From Thalassiosira profunda (taxonomy: Eukaryota; Bacillariophyta; Thalassiosirophyceae; Thalassiosirales; Thalassiosiraceae), in the NCBI GenBank assembly GCA_036939355.1, contig JALLAP010000194.1, forward strand, positions 1 to 16,602: a stretch of DNA of 16,602 nucleotides. Reading direction: 5' to 3'. A program made the translations under genes and the position numbers. Below the pieces are notes generated by a model that did no database searches, had not been told where the DNA came from, and worked only from the letters and a program-made list of their open reading frames with translations. Shown piece by piece: positions 7,560 to 15,946 of the stretch (the first letter of the stretch is position 1; each line of letters opens with the position of its first letter).

Positions 7560-7776
7560 CGCAGAGGAGGTGTGATGGTGTGATGGAGATTTATGGGTGA
7601 TATTTCCTGTACGACACTACAGCGGGCGGGCGGGCTCAAAAGTATGTACGTAAACGTAGATAGGTAGATAACTCGCTCACCTCTCCGTCCTTAGTCCTTC
7701 TCCGCTCGCTCCTCGGACCTCCACCTATCCCTCGACCAGAACGCGGCGTCGATTGCTCCTCTGTGCGACGCCATCA
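7560..7776. promoter_or_regulatory. Divergent promoter between the oxygenase and the small-ORF/RING genes
   Basis: Only 217 bases separate the oxygenase start from the small ORF. The segment 7640-7653, AAGTATGTACGTAA, contains AAGTATGTAC and GTACGTAA; both words recur in the divergent promoter at 10985-11337. A pyrimidine-rich stretch, CTCACCTCTCCGTCC and onward, lies at 7677-7735. No TATA box is clear. Confidence 0.4.
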
Positions 7777-7878
7777 ATGCTGTTCGCCATCCTCCTATTT
7801 ATCGTTGCCCTCGTCGCACTGGCGCTGCTGAACTGTTTCATCGAACGGCGGCGCGAGGACCTCCCCTCGCGCCAATAG
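7777..7878 (+). CDS. 33-residue single-span membrane ORF, or uORF of the RING gene
   Basis: The frame reads MLFAILLFIVALVALALLNC, then FIERRREDLPSRQ and stop. It is a clean hydrophobic helix of about 20 residues followed by a basic-acidic tail, which by the positive-inside rule suggests the C-terminus faces the cytosol. It ends 48 bases before the RING gene ATG, in the same frame but separated by TAG and TGA. It could be a true small membrane protein, a uORF controlling the RING gene, or chance. I know no family for it. Confidence 0.4.
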   Translation: MLFAILLFIVALVALALLNCFIERRREDLPSRQ

Positions 7879-7926
7879 TGAAATCATATCTCGCGGAGCC
7901 ATCAACCGCGCGCTGCGCTAGATATC

Positions 7927-9043
7927 ATGGCGCAGACGGCCACGGCGTCGGGCGACGAATGCGGTATTTGTCTGGACGCGCTCACCAACCCGGTGGCATT
8001 TCCCTGCAGCCACAAATTCTGCTCCAAATGCCTGGACTCTTGGCGGTCCAAGTATGGCTCGCAGTATGACGATGAGAAAATTGGGAGAACGTGCCCCCTC
8101 TGCGCCGAGAGAAGATACCGCCTTCGAGAGAGATGGTGATGCAACTGAATAGTGCCCGCGAAATGTTGAATAAAATGAAGACAGAGGGCGATCGATCCTC
8201 CCCGGCATACACGAGCGGCATAGCATTCTACACATCCGAAGTCGAAAGGTTGGGGCTGGAGGTCGGAGATTGGACGGAGACGTTAGACTATGGTGATGAC
8301 GAGTATTTGGAGATCCCAGCTTTTGTTGCCGTCTCGATTGGCTCGGTCCGCCCCCGGTCGACAAGAAGCGGATAAACGCGAGGAATCCGGGGTGGGTGAA
8401 TACTTCGCTGCTTTTTCATGCAATGATGAGTCGGAATACCGACTTGCTCAGCATTTTGTTGCAGTTGGGGGCAGATGTAAATGCATTTTCCGCGCTCAAA
8501 GCATCTGCACTTGTGATGGGCGTGAAACCAGAAAGGCATAACCATGCGAGACTATTGCTGGAATGGGGGGCAGATGTCCAACCGAACATGACAAAAGAAG
8601 AATTCATCGCTGCGTCGCTGGGCCATGGCAACACAAAACTTGCAAATCTGCTACAGTCGGAATTCGGGGGAAGGAGGTGTGAACTCCTCAATCTCTCTGC
8701 CCGGTTGGACCTCAACGGGAAGACGTGCGTAGTCGAAAAATATCTCCCAGGCAAGGATCGATACAAAATCGTGTTCGAGGGAACGAACGAGGCGGCCCTT
8801 GTCCAGCCGCACAACCTCAGACGCCGCGATCGGACGCCGACTGATTGTGGGTACTACATCACTTTCCGCAAAGGCAAGTTCTCCCGTCGCGAGTTTGTGA
8901 CGAAGGAGGAATGCCAAGCGTACGTGGCGGAGCTCGAAGCGAAGCACGCTGCAGAGCAACTGGCTGGCCTGAATATTGGCTCGTCTGGTGTGGCTAGAGG
9001 TAGGCGTGGCAAAAAGGGCAAGAAGAAGGGGAGGAGGAAATGA
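7927..9043 (+). pseudogene. RING-finger/ankyrin-repeat protein gene with two frame breaks
   Basis: Frame 1 starts at ATG 7927 (MAQTATASGDECGIC) and carries a complete C3HC4 RING: C12, C15, C27, H29, C32, C35, C56 and C59. RING proteins of this kind act as E3 ubiquitin ligases. Right after C59 (8101-8103) the frame closes within 12 codons, but the next frame carries on naturally as REKIPPSREMV...GDWTETLDYGDDEYLEIP. A second break between about 8310 and 8335 moves to the third frame, LDWLGPPPVDKKRINARN, then ankyrin helices (LLSILLQLGADVN, ARLLLEWGADV), GRRCELLNL, DLNGKTCVVEKYL, RRRDRTPTDCGYY and a Lys/Arg-rich tail, stopping at 9043. From memory, intact relatives in Thalassiosira have this same order, with a longer ankyrin helix at the second break. 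Both breaks are one base short, so it is a recent pseudogene or has sequence errors. Confidence 0.75.
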
Positions 9044-9109
9044 GAGCAATACATGGCGCAACGAAGGGATTCAAGTTCTAGTCTAGTTCGATACCTACAT
9101 CATTCAGTG

Positions 9110-10984
9110 TCAGCATCTCACTTGCGAATCGTCGCTGTCATTTCCCTTCCACTCTGACAAGATGCTCGTTTGCAGCGAGGCGGCGTCGGAAGCCGCGCCG
9201 CCAAGTGCCGTCACCCACTCGTACCCGTCGATGAAACTGCCCCCCGTTCCTTCGTCGACGCTCAACAAAAGATCCACCAAACTGTGGGGAGCATCGCGCT
9301 CGGTGTTTCCATTTTCATCGTGCACTTCGCCCAACGTCGACGCCCCCAGAAGCCGAACGCCCTCCAATCGAAAGTGGAACGCGGAGGTCCCTTCGGGCAT
9401 GCACGGGGTGCAATGCGTTTGGGGCCCGATCCAAAAGTCGCGATACCGCCGGCGATGCGCCATCGATTCCGGCCGATGCATCGAATCGTTGCCCTCGGCA
9501 TTGATTCGAGAACGGATGCTTCGATCCTCGATGGACAAGCAGCCCGAAGGATGGAGTTGGGCATGCACCCGGTCGGCTCGAGGGGGTGTCGTCCCATCAC
9601 TCTCTGCAGGTTGGGAGCAACCGATGCCCGATTGTTTCTCGTGGACGAGCAGAAGAAATCCCTCTTTGGCAAACACCTTTTCACTTGTTGCATCGTCCAC
9701 TGAACTTGCAAAACTCTCGGATTGCCCGGGCCCCTTTCCTCGCCGCCGTTTCCTTCCCCTCCTTCGCTTTTGTACTCTGGTTAGTCCCTCGTTCGGGTCT
9801 TTGGGTGTTTCCTCCGGAAGCATGATGTCCAACAAGCATTCTTCCTCCCCTGCCATTTCCGCCGCAGAGAAACTCAGCAGCGGCGCATCGTTCTCGTTTG
9901 CCTCTTCCTCCTCCATGGGTGCTTCTTCCATTATTGTGTCTTCCGCGCCAGCTTCTCCCTCGCATTCGTCGCATTCCTCCCCAAATTCGTAATCCTCCAG
10001 CCGCAGCGACACGATCCGCTCCCCGCGCATCAGCGGCCGGGTCCACGCGCTGCGCTCGAACCGCGAGCTGGGCGGATCGTTCGCATGGATCGGAAGACAG
10101 AGGCACTCGCGCAATATGGAATGCTTTGAATTGCCGTTGTGGGTAGCGGAACACGGAGGAGGCAGCCCCCCATCGTCGTGCCAGTCGTAATTGGCGTGCA
10201 GGTCGGCAGTGGCACGATCGTAATCGCGTATGTCGTCTCCCCGGGGGCAAAAGGATCCCCCTGCACGGTGCCTCTCTGCGATAGCTTTGGCGGAACACAT
10301 CCGCTCCAGCACTCTCAGCAAGAGAATGCAGCGGCGCGCCGTCGACAGTATTCGCTTCTCGACAGCCGGAGAACACGGAGGGACTGCTGGCGAGTTTTCG
10401 ATGCAATCCAAAGGACACGTTCCACCGGCAGATGGATCGTTGTCGCGGGCACTGTCAAATGAGGCGTTGTCAACAATCGACGTCTCGCGGGGGAGCAGCT
10501 CCCGCAAGAGACAGGACGCGACGAGCAGCGCCCGATAAACATCTGCCGTGACTTGCAGGCTCTCCCAGCTGGCAGATGTGTCAATATCATTGCTAGCGGT
10601 GCCATCCAGAGAGTGCGGTGGCGGCGAAGAGGAGACAGACGCCGCATGCACCAACAGATCGTAGGCGCGGAGGGCATCGCCGGCCGAGACATTCTTTGTC
10701 GGCGGCTTGCACTCCGCGCTGAATCGCACCGCCTTCTTTTTGATTGACGGTCCATCCGGATCTTCGCCAACTGCACCATCATTTTCAATAATTGCAGCAG
10801 CGTCGTCACCATCAATTGCAGCAGTGACATCAATTGCAGAAGCGTCACCCTCGACTGATGGATCGGCGCCGCGGCCCTGCAAATCGACGCCACCACCAAC
10901 AGACGACGCCGGAGGATCGTCGATGAGGGCGAGGGCGCGCCGCAGCAGGTCGGAGGGGCGGCAGCCGCACGGGAGGGCTGCCAT
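9110..10984 (-). CDS. Unrecognised 624-residue protein, probably nuclear
   Basis: This is a single uninterrupted exon starting at ATG 10984. I recognise no domain. The N-terminus MAALPCGCRPSDLLRRALAL looks helical. Residues about 30-75 are Ala/Asp/Ile-rich with an imperfect repeat (CAATTGCAG-like DNA at 10781-10850). Residues about 90-250 contain helical, conserved-looking stretches (ALRAYDLLVHAA, YRALLVASCLLRELL, CILLLRVLERM). An acidic run at about 331-373 is followed by a strong basic run, KRRRGRKRRRGK, at about 404-416, a likely nuclear localisation signal. The C-terminal 130 residues (DFWIGPQTHCTPC, FHFRLEGVRLLG, DGYEWVTALGG) look folded and may be a lineage-specific domain. It is divergent from the helicase gene (353 bp between starts) and convergent with the RING gene (66 bp between stops). 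The end, GATTCGCAAGTGAGATGCTGA, includes a donor-like GTGAGA, so a further exon cannot be excluded, though little room remains. Confidence 0.7.
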   Translation of the reverse strand: MAALPCGCRPSDLLRRALALIDDPPASSVGGGVDLQGRGADPSVEGDASAIDVTAAIDGDDAAAIIENDGAVGEDPDGPSIKKKAVRFSAECKPPTKNVSAGDALRAYDLLVHAASVSSSPPPHSLDGTASNDIDTSASWESLQVTADVYRALLVASCLLRELLPRETSIVDNASFDSARDNDPSAGGTCPLDCIENSPAVPPCSPAVEKRILSTARRCILLLRVLERMCSAKAIAERHRAGGSFCPRGDDIRDYDRATADLHANYDWHDDGGLPPPCSATHNGNSKHSILRECLCLPIHANDPPSSRFERSAWTRPLMRGERIVSLRLEDYEFGEECDECEGEAGAEDTIMEEAPMEEEEANENDAPLLSFSAAEMAGEEECLLDIMLPEETPKDPNEGLTRVQKRRRGRKRRRGKGPGQSESFASSVDDATSEKVFAKEGFLLLVHEKQSGIGCSQPAESDGTTPPRADRVHAQLHPSGCLSIEDRSIRSRINAEGNDSMHRPESMAHRRRYRDFWIGPQTHCTPCMPEGTSAFHFRLEGVRLLGASTLGEVHDENGNTERDAPHSLVDLLLSVDEGTGGSFIDGYEWVTALGGAASDAASLQTSILSEWKGNDSDDSQVRC

Positions 10985-11337
10985 TGTCGTCCCCTTCCCG
11001 CCCGCCCCTTCCGCTTCTATTGCCCGGTTACCTACTTACGTACTATTCGATAAGTATGTACTACAACTCAACCCGCCCCCAAGGACAATCGCCCCTGCCC
11101 GCTCGCCCGCCTGCGCTCGGGAGCGTCGGCAGCGAGCGGCGGCAGAGGGGCGCTGCTGCTTGGGGAGGAGGGCGCGGCCATCCCCCCGGTCGCCTCAGTC
11201 AGCCGCGGCGGCCGCTGCGTCGAATGCGAGCCGTTTCTCTCGCGAGCACAATTGCGACATTCCTTCCGCGCCCCGTGACATCCTTTCACGTGCACCATCG
11301 TCATCTTGCGCACCCTCGGCATCCAGCGAGACGCATC
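10985..11337. promoter_or_regulatory. Divergent promoter between the 624-residue protein gene and the DEAH helicase gene
   Basis: It holds TTACGTAC at 11036-11043 and AAGTATGTAC at 11052-11061, both shared with the promoter at 7640-7653. The frame upstream of the helicase start stays open and contains in-frame ATGs at 11056 and 11224. The one at 11224 would add 38 mostly basic, hydroxylated residues (MRAVSLASTIATFLPRPVTS...) that could act as an organelle-targeting leader. Confidence 0.4.
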
Positions 11338-14300
11338 ATGTCGGACAATTATTACGGCGGCGGCAGCTCGCGCCGCGGGGGCTACGATGGCGGTTTTGGC
11401 AGCGGGAGGGGCGGTTTTGGCAGCGGGAGGGGAAGCTACGGCGAAGGGGATGGGCGCGACAGATACGACGACAGACGAGGAGGCCGCCGGGGAGGAGGCA
11501 GAGGACGCGGCCGGGGTGGCAGAGGTGGTCGGGGCCGAGGAGGTAGAGGTGGGGGCGGTGGTAGAGGCAGGGGAGGGAGGGGAGGCTACGATTGGACCAA
11601 ACATCTACCGGCCGACCATCCCATGCGCAGAGGCCTTGGTCCCGATCCCAATCGAAGCGGGCGAGGGAGGGGCGGAGGCATGTCAGCCAATTCTTCAGCC
11701 GGCAGCTTTCATCCCAACGAAAGTGGGGACAGTAACATCATGGATCGAAATATGGGGCGAGGCGACGATTACGTGGCGCAAGAATATGCGGCCTACTACG
11801 GACGTCGCGACGCAAGGCGGGAGAAGGACAAGGAAACCTTCCACCAAATCGCCTCGCACGCCCAAAGCGAGATGCAAAAGCAGCGGGAGGAGCAGCGCAA
11901 GGCCCTGCTGGCCATGGTGGACGGCGACGAGGCCGAGGAAGAGGGAGGGGACGCCCTCTCCCAGGCCGCAAAGCGGGCGGTCGCGGCCATGACTCCGGAA
12001 GAACGGGAGGCGGCGCTGGTGAGGCACGAGGAGCGATTGGCGCTGAGCAAGCACGCGGTCGATCCCAATCCTGAACAGCTGACAGTCAGTCCGGAGGTGC
12101 GGGGGAGATTGCAAAGGAGCTTGGAGGCCCTGCAGACGTCTTCTGGAGCTACGAAATTGCCATCGGCTGGCAGGGGCGGAAGGGGAAACAAACGAGGATA
12201 TGGGAAGAAGGCCTCCTACGAAAGCTCGTCGTACTTTGTCCGGCAAGAAAAGACTCCGGAAAGTTGCAATGCCTACAAAGAACTTGTGCAGCAGAGGATG
12301 AACACCCCGGCGTACCAGCGGATGAAACGACAAAGGGAAAAGCTCCCGGCTTACATCGCTGCCACTTCAATCGCCGATCGAATCCTCGATCCAAATGTGG
12401 CCATGGCCGTGGTCTCCGGAGAGACGGGGAGCGGCAAGACCACCCAAATCCCCCGAGCCCTCGCCGAAACGGCCGCGCTGGAGGGCAAAGGCCGACTCAA
12501 CATCCTGGTCGCCCAGCCTCGACGGATTGCCGCCGTGGGCGTGGCCGAACGGGTGGCCGAGGAGGGTGGCACGGGAGACGTGGGGAGCGACGACTGCGAC
12601 GCCGGCTATCACATTCGCCACGAGAAGCGGGTGGGGCGGAGTGCGAACATCGTGTTCGCCACGACCGGCGTGGTGTTGAGGCTGCTCGCCGCCGACCCAA
12701 CCCTGAGGGGAACCGACGTCGTGATCATCGACGAGGCCCACGAGCGGAGTTCTGAGGCTGATTTTCTAATTGCCACACTTCGAGATCTGGTCACCTCCAA
12801 CAAACGAGGGGTGGGGAGCGCCCATCCCCTCCGATTGGTGTTGTGCTCGGCCACGGTCAATTCGGACGAGTTTGCGGCGTACCTGCGGAACGGGAAGGGC
12901 GACAGAAAGGTTCCCATTATTCACGTCGAGGGGCGGGCCCATCCGGTGGCGTCGTTCTTCCTCGAGGATGCCGTCCACGCGATCTGCACGTCGAGCACGG
13001 GCGGAGTCTTGACCTCGCCGGACGACATGTTCGAGCTGCCGTCGGCGAAGCGAAAAAGGAATCGATATGGCGCGGGCAAGGGCCGGTCCAGCGGCAGTGG
13101 TCACGGCTCGAACGCGGGAAATTCTGGCGGAGAGGATGACATGGACGAGGAGGAGTTGGTGCGATCGATGAGGACGAGGCACCTCGCCGACAAGTACGGC
13201 GCAGAGACGGCGCGCTTTGTCGACGAGTTTGATCGCCGGGCGAAGATACCCGACAAGGACTTGCACCTCAAATCGATCTCCAGTGGCGATCTTCCCATGG
13301 CGTTGATCTTTCAACTGGTGCTCCATCTTGATAGATCCAATCGAAGCACAGACAATGGCAACGGGGCCATCCTGGTCTTTCTCCCAGGCACGGACGACAT
13401 CGGAAAGTTGGCCGAGGCATTCGACGCATCTCAAAGCTCGCAGTACCCCGAAGTCAACAACCTGCACGTGATCACAATCCACGGCAGCATGCCCACCTCG
13501 GAGCAACGCAAGGCCTTCCGGCTTCCTCCCGAGAAAAAACGCAAGGTGGTCATTGCCACGCCCGTTGCAGAGTCCTCGATCACCATCGAGGACGTCGTCC
13601 ATGTGATAGACTGCGGCAAGGCGAAGGAGATGACGTACGATCCTGCCAACAACATTCAGAGTCTTTTACCCGCGTGGATTAGCATGGCCTCGGTGCGGCA
13701 GCGACGAGGACGGGCAGGGCGCGTGCGGGCCGGGCAGTGCTGGCACCTCTTTCCTTCGTGGTACGGGAAGAACGGCGTGGGGATCGAAGGGTCGTTGGAG
13801 GAGAAGGAGGAACCTGTGCGCGGTTTCACTGGCGATGTCAAACTGTCACCGTTTGCTCTGCCGGAGATGTTGCGGACGCCTCTCGAGGATGTCTGTTTGC
13901 GCGTCCGCTTCCTTGGCTTGGCGCCTCCACACGCAGGCGGCATCGAATCGTTCCTCGGCCGATGCCCCACTCCTCCGGGACCAATCAGTCTGCACAATGC
14001 CCTTGCAGCTCTGGGAGACAGCGATCTGATGCTGTTGGATTCCAGCTCCGAGGAGCTGACGCCGCTGGGTTTGGCGGTCGCATCGCTTCCCATTGCACCG
14101 CGCCTCGCTTTGTCGTTGGTGTACTCGATCTGGTTGGGGTGCAAAGAGGAGATGCTAACCATCTGCGCCATCCTCTCCGGTCGGTCTCCTTTCTACGCTC
14201 CCATGGAGTTAAAGGCGGCTGCGGACAAGGCGAAGAGAAGCTTTGCCGAGGGCGTCCCTTCTGACCTCTTGGCGAACGTCCAAGCGTACAACCGCTGGGA

Positions 14301-15582
14301 AGAATCAGAGCTAAGTGGGTCATCCTGGTCTTTCTGCCGAGACAACTTCATTTCGCAGCAGGCCTTTTTTCAAGCGAGAGCGACGCGGCGTCAGCTGGCT
14401 CGAGAGTTGGACGCGCTGAAAATAGCCGCGCCATCTACTCGCAACGAGAAGAATGGTTCTGTGTTTGACAAGTGGGGCCGAGTATGCGGCGTGCTCTCGG
14501 CGGCCTTTGGAGGCTCGCACCTGGCGCGCATCGATCACAAAAAAGGCGAATGTCGCTGCCCCATCTACGTCCGCGCTCATGGCCGGGTGAAGCTCTTTCC
14601 CTCGTGCATCTCCTCTCCGGAAGGCGCCGCAAGGACGATTGCTGCTAGGGGCGATACATACTGTGAGTTGCGGCTGCTTTCTTGTTGGTTTAGCTCCGTA
14701 TCTTTTTGTCTGACAAATCCTTCTTTGTGTCTCGCAGATCTTTCCCGATTCGGCATCTACCTGGAGAAAATACGCAACAAATCTGGCATCAATCTTTATG
14801 ACATCAATGAGATCTCTGCGTTTGCGGCTGTCTGCTGCACTCCAGGGGAGCGTCTGTATGGCAACGCCGAGGACAAGCATCAGCTTCTGCCGATCAAAGC
14901 AGCCGATGGGAAAACGAAATGGTCGGATGCGGAGGTAGCAGCGATGACTGCGCAGTTGGAGCATCTGCGCAAGAAGTTGGAGGAGGAGAAGGGCGGGGAG
15001 ACTGCAGAGGAGGTCACCCTGTCGGTGGACATTGAGGACATCGAGCACAGATTGGGCATTGTGGACGTTGTGATGGCCGATGGAGCTTCCACCGCTAGCA
15101 GCAGGATGATGGGAGCGGGTGACGATGTCGAAGATCGGCTCATGAACTTCATCATCTCCGCGCTCGAAACGAATGGAGGATCGTATGGAATGGCCGCGCT
15201 GAGGAAGATGTTGAAGACGGATCAGGAATTGTACCGGGCGATGGGACCAGTCCATCCGTTTGCCGAAAAGCATCGAGATGTTCTCACGCTACAGAAAGTG
15301 AACGGTGCGTGGATGTTTATCCTCAACCCGGGCTACACACGTGGAGCTGGCAATGGGGCTATCAACGCCAACGGCGGTACTGGCAAGGTGTTCTGGGGCC
15401 CAAAGCAGTGGGTTTACTTTGAGATTGATGACGGCGACCACCATTTTGTCGACCAAACCCGACGTGCCTGGAGGGACATTGTCGACGGAGATGCCAGTGG
15501 CAGAACTCTGACCAACGAGGAGATGAACTTTCTCTCCGACTTTGGATGGGCCTTGCAGGAAGACTGGAAGACAAACTACTAG
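11338..15582 (+). CDS. DEAH/RHA-type ATP-dependent RNA helicase with RGG-rich N-terminus
   Basis: Two exons (11338-14662, 14738-15582) give 1389 residues. The chosen start is MSDNYYGGGSSRRGG; in-frame ATGs at 11224 and 11056 would lengthen it. Residues about 10-85 are Arg/Gly-rich RGG repeats that bind RNA. The core shows motif I GETGSGKTTQIP (about 360), Ia QPRRIAAVGVAERVAEE, motif II DEAH (465-468), motif III SAT (504-506), motif IV LVFLPGTDDI (about 679), motif V ATPVAESSITIEDVV and motif VI QRRGRAGR (788-795). The HA2 region follows (ELTPLGLAVASLPIAPRLAL, AILSGRSPF), then an OB-like tail. This is the DHX9/DHX36/DHX57 branch, which unwinds RNA or G-quadruplexes; I cannot say which ortholog. 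An Arg/Lys/Gly/Asp-rich insert of about 80 residues (near 555-635, with KRKRNR) separates motifs III and IV. The last 250 residues, rich in charged helix, are unfamiliar. Confidence 0.9.
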   Translation: MSDNYYGGGSSRRGGYDGGFGSGRGGFGSGRGSYGEGDGRDRYDDRRGGRRGGGRGRGRGGRGGRGRGGRGGGGGRGRGGRGGYDWTKHLPADHPMRRGLGPDPNRSGRGRGGGMSANSSAGSFHPNESGDSNIMDRNMGRGDDYVAQEYAAYYGRRDARREKDKETFHQIASHAQSEMQKQREEQRKALLAMVDGDEAEEEGGDALSQAAKRAVAAMTPEEREAALVRHEERLALSKHAVDPNPEQLTVSPEVRGRLQRSLEALQTSSGATKLPSAGRGGRGNKRGYGKKASYESSSYFVRQEKTPESCNAYKELVQQRMNTPAYQRMKRQREKLPAYIAATSIADRILDPNVAMAVVSGETGSGKTTQIPRALAETAALEGKGRLNILVAQPRRIAAVGVAERVAEEGGTGDVGSDDCDAGYHIRHEKRVGRSANIVFATTGVVLRLLAADPTLRGTDVVIIDEAHERSSEADFLIATLRDLVTSNKRGVGSAHPLRLVLCSATVNSDEFAAYLRNGKGDRKVPIIHVEGRAHPVASFFLEDAVHAICTSSTGGVLTSPDDMFELPSAKRKRNRYGAGKGRSSGSGHGSNAGNSGGEDDMDEEELVRSMRTRHLADKYGAETARFVDEFDRRAKIPDKDLHLKSISSGDLPMALIFQLVLHLDRSNRSTDNGNGAILVFLPGTDDIGKLAEAFDASQSSQYPEVNNLHVITIHGSMPTSEQRKAFRLPPEKKRKVVIATPVAESSITIEDVVHVIDCGKAKEMTYDPANNIQSLLPAWISMASVRQRRGRAGRVRAGQCWHLFPSWYGKNGVGIEGSLEEKEEPVRGFTGDVKLSPFALPEMLRTPLEDVCLRVRFLGLAPPHAGGIESFLGRCPTPPGPISLHNALAALGDSDLMLLDSSSEELTPLGLAVASLPIAPRLALSLVYSIWLGCKEEMLTICAILSGRSPFYAPMELKAAADKAKRSFAEGVPSDLLANVQAYNRWEESELSGSSWSFCRDNFISQQAFFQARATRRQLARELDALKIAAPSTRNEKNGSVFDKWGRVCGVLSAAFGGSHLARIDHKKGECRCPIYVRAHGRVKLFPSCISSPEGAARTIAARGDTYCELRLLSCWFSSVSFCLTNPSLCLADLSRFGIYLEKIRNKSGINLYDINEISAFAAVCCTPGERLYGNAEDKHQLLPIKAADGKTKWSDAEVAAMTAQLEHLRKKLEEEKGGETAEEVTLSVDIEDIEHRLGIVDVVMADGASTASSRMMGAGDDVEDRLMNFIISALETNGGSYGMAALRKMLKTDQELYRAMGPVHPFAEKHRDVLTLQKVNGAWMFILNPGYTRGAGNGAINANGGTGKVFWGPKQWVYFEIDDGDHHFVDQTRRAWRDIVDGDASGRTLTNEEMNFLSDFGWALQEDWKTNY
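14663..14737 (+). other. Intron of the DEAH helicase gene (75 bp, stop-free)
   Basis: The donor is GTGAGTTG; a CTGAC branch-like motif lies near 14710; a pyrimidine-rich tract leads to TCTCGCAG. Splicing joins GDTY to YLSRFGIYLEKIRN, the strand expected in the OB-like domain. The intron is a multiple of three with no stop, and the 25 residues it would add are hydrophobic and Cys-rich, unlike the family. Confidence 0.85.
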
Positions 15583-15946
15583 ATAAGATCAATAGCACTC
15601 TCTGTGGTCTGTGGTGCACGAGACCTGAAAGTGCGACCCCTTAGTCGCGTCGGAAGCATTAGTCGTGCAAGAAGCCAGTTGTTTCCCCAACGCCACCTCC
15701 CACCTCCTGCCGCCCGCGCCCCAACCCCAACGCCAACTCTGCACGCGCGCACAGCAGTCCTCGCCGCGTTGCTCCCCTCCGCGCGCGGGCCGGGGCATCA
15801 GGCTCTCACCTGCTTTGGCCTTGGCACCGCGGAGCGCCTCGCTTCTCACTTCGCTCGCCAGGCCGGTGCATCCACATATCTGTGCATCGGCGTCTCGCCC
15901 CAGATCCGGGTGCAGCCTCCTCCTCATAAGTACAAACCACACAAAC
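15583..15946. other. Intergenic region: helicase 3' end and sulfotransferase promoter
   Basis: There are 364 bases between the helicase stop and the sulfotransferase ATG, both on the plus strand. The second half is pyrimidine-rich (15690-15780). A motif ATAAGTACAAAC lies just before the ATG at 15926-15937. No supportable coding frame is present; the long minus-strand frame across 15589-16131 is antisense to the sulfotransferase. Confidence 0.45.

Noticed and set aside
8095..8110. Programmed -1 frameshift in the RING gene
   Set aside because: No X-XXY-YYZ slippery heptamer or clear downstream stem is seen, and a second break of the same kind follows; mutation or sequence error is simpler.
9162..9992. 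276-codon frame on the plus strand opposite the 624-residue gene
   Set aside because: It is Ser/Pro/Arg-rich and mirrors the codons of the minus-strand gene; the minus frame is twice as long and has better protein character.
13985..15273. Long minus-strand frames opposite the helicase
   Set aside because: They are shadows of the helicase coding exon, which has a full set of DEAH motifs.
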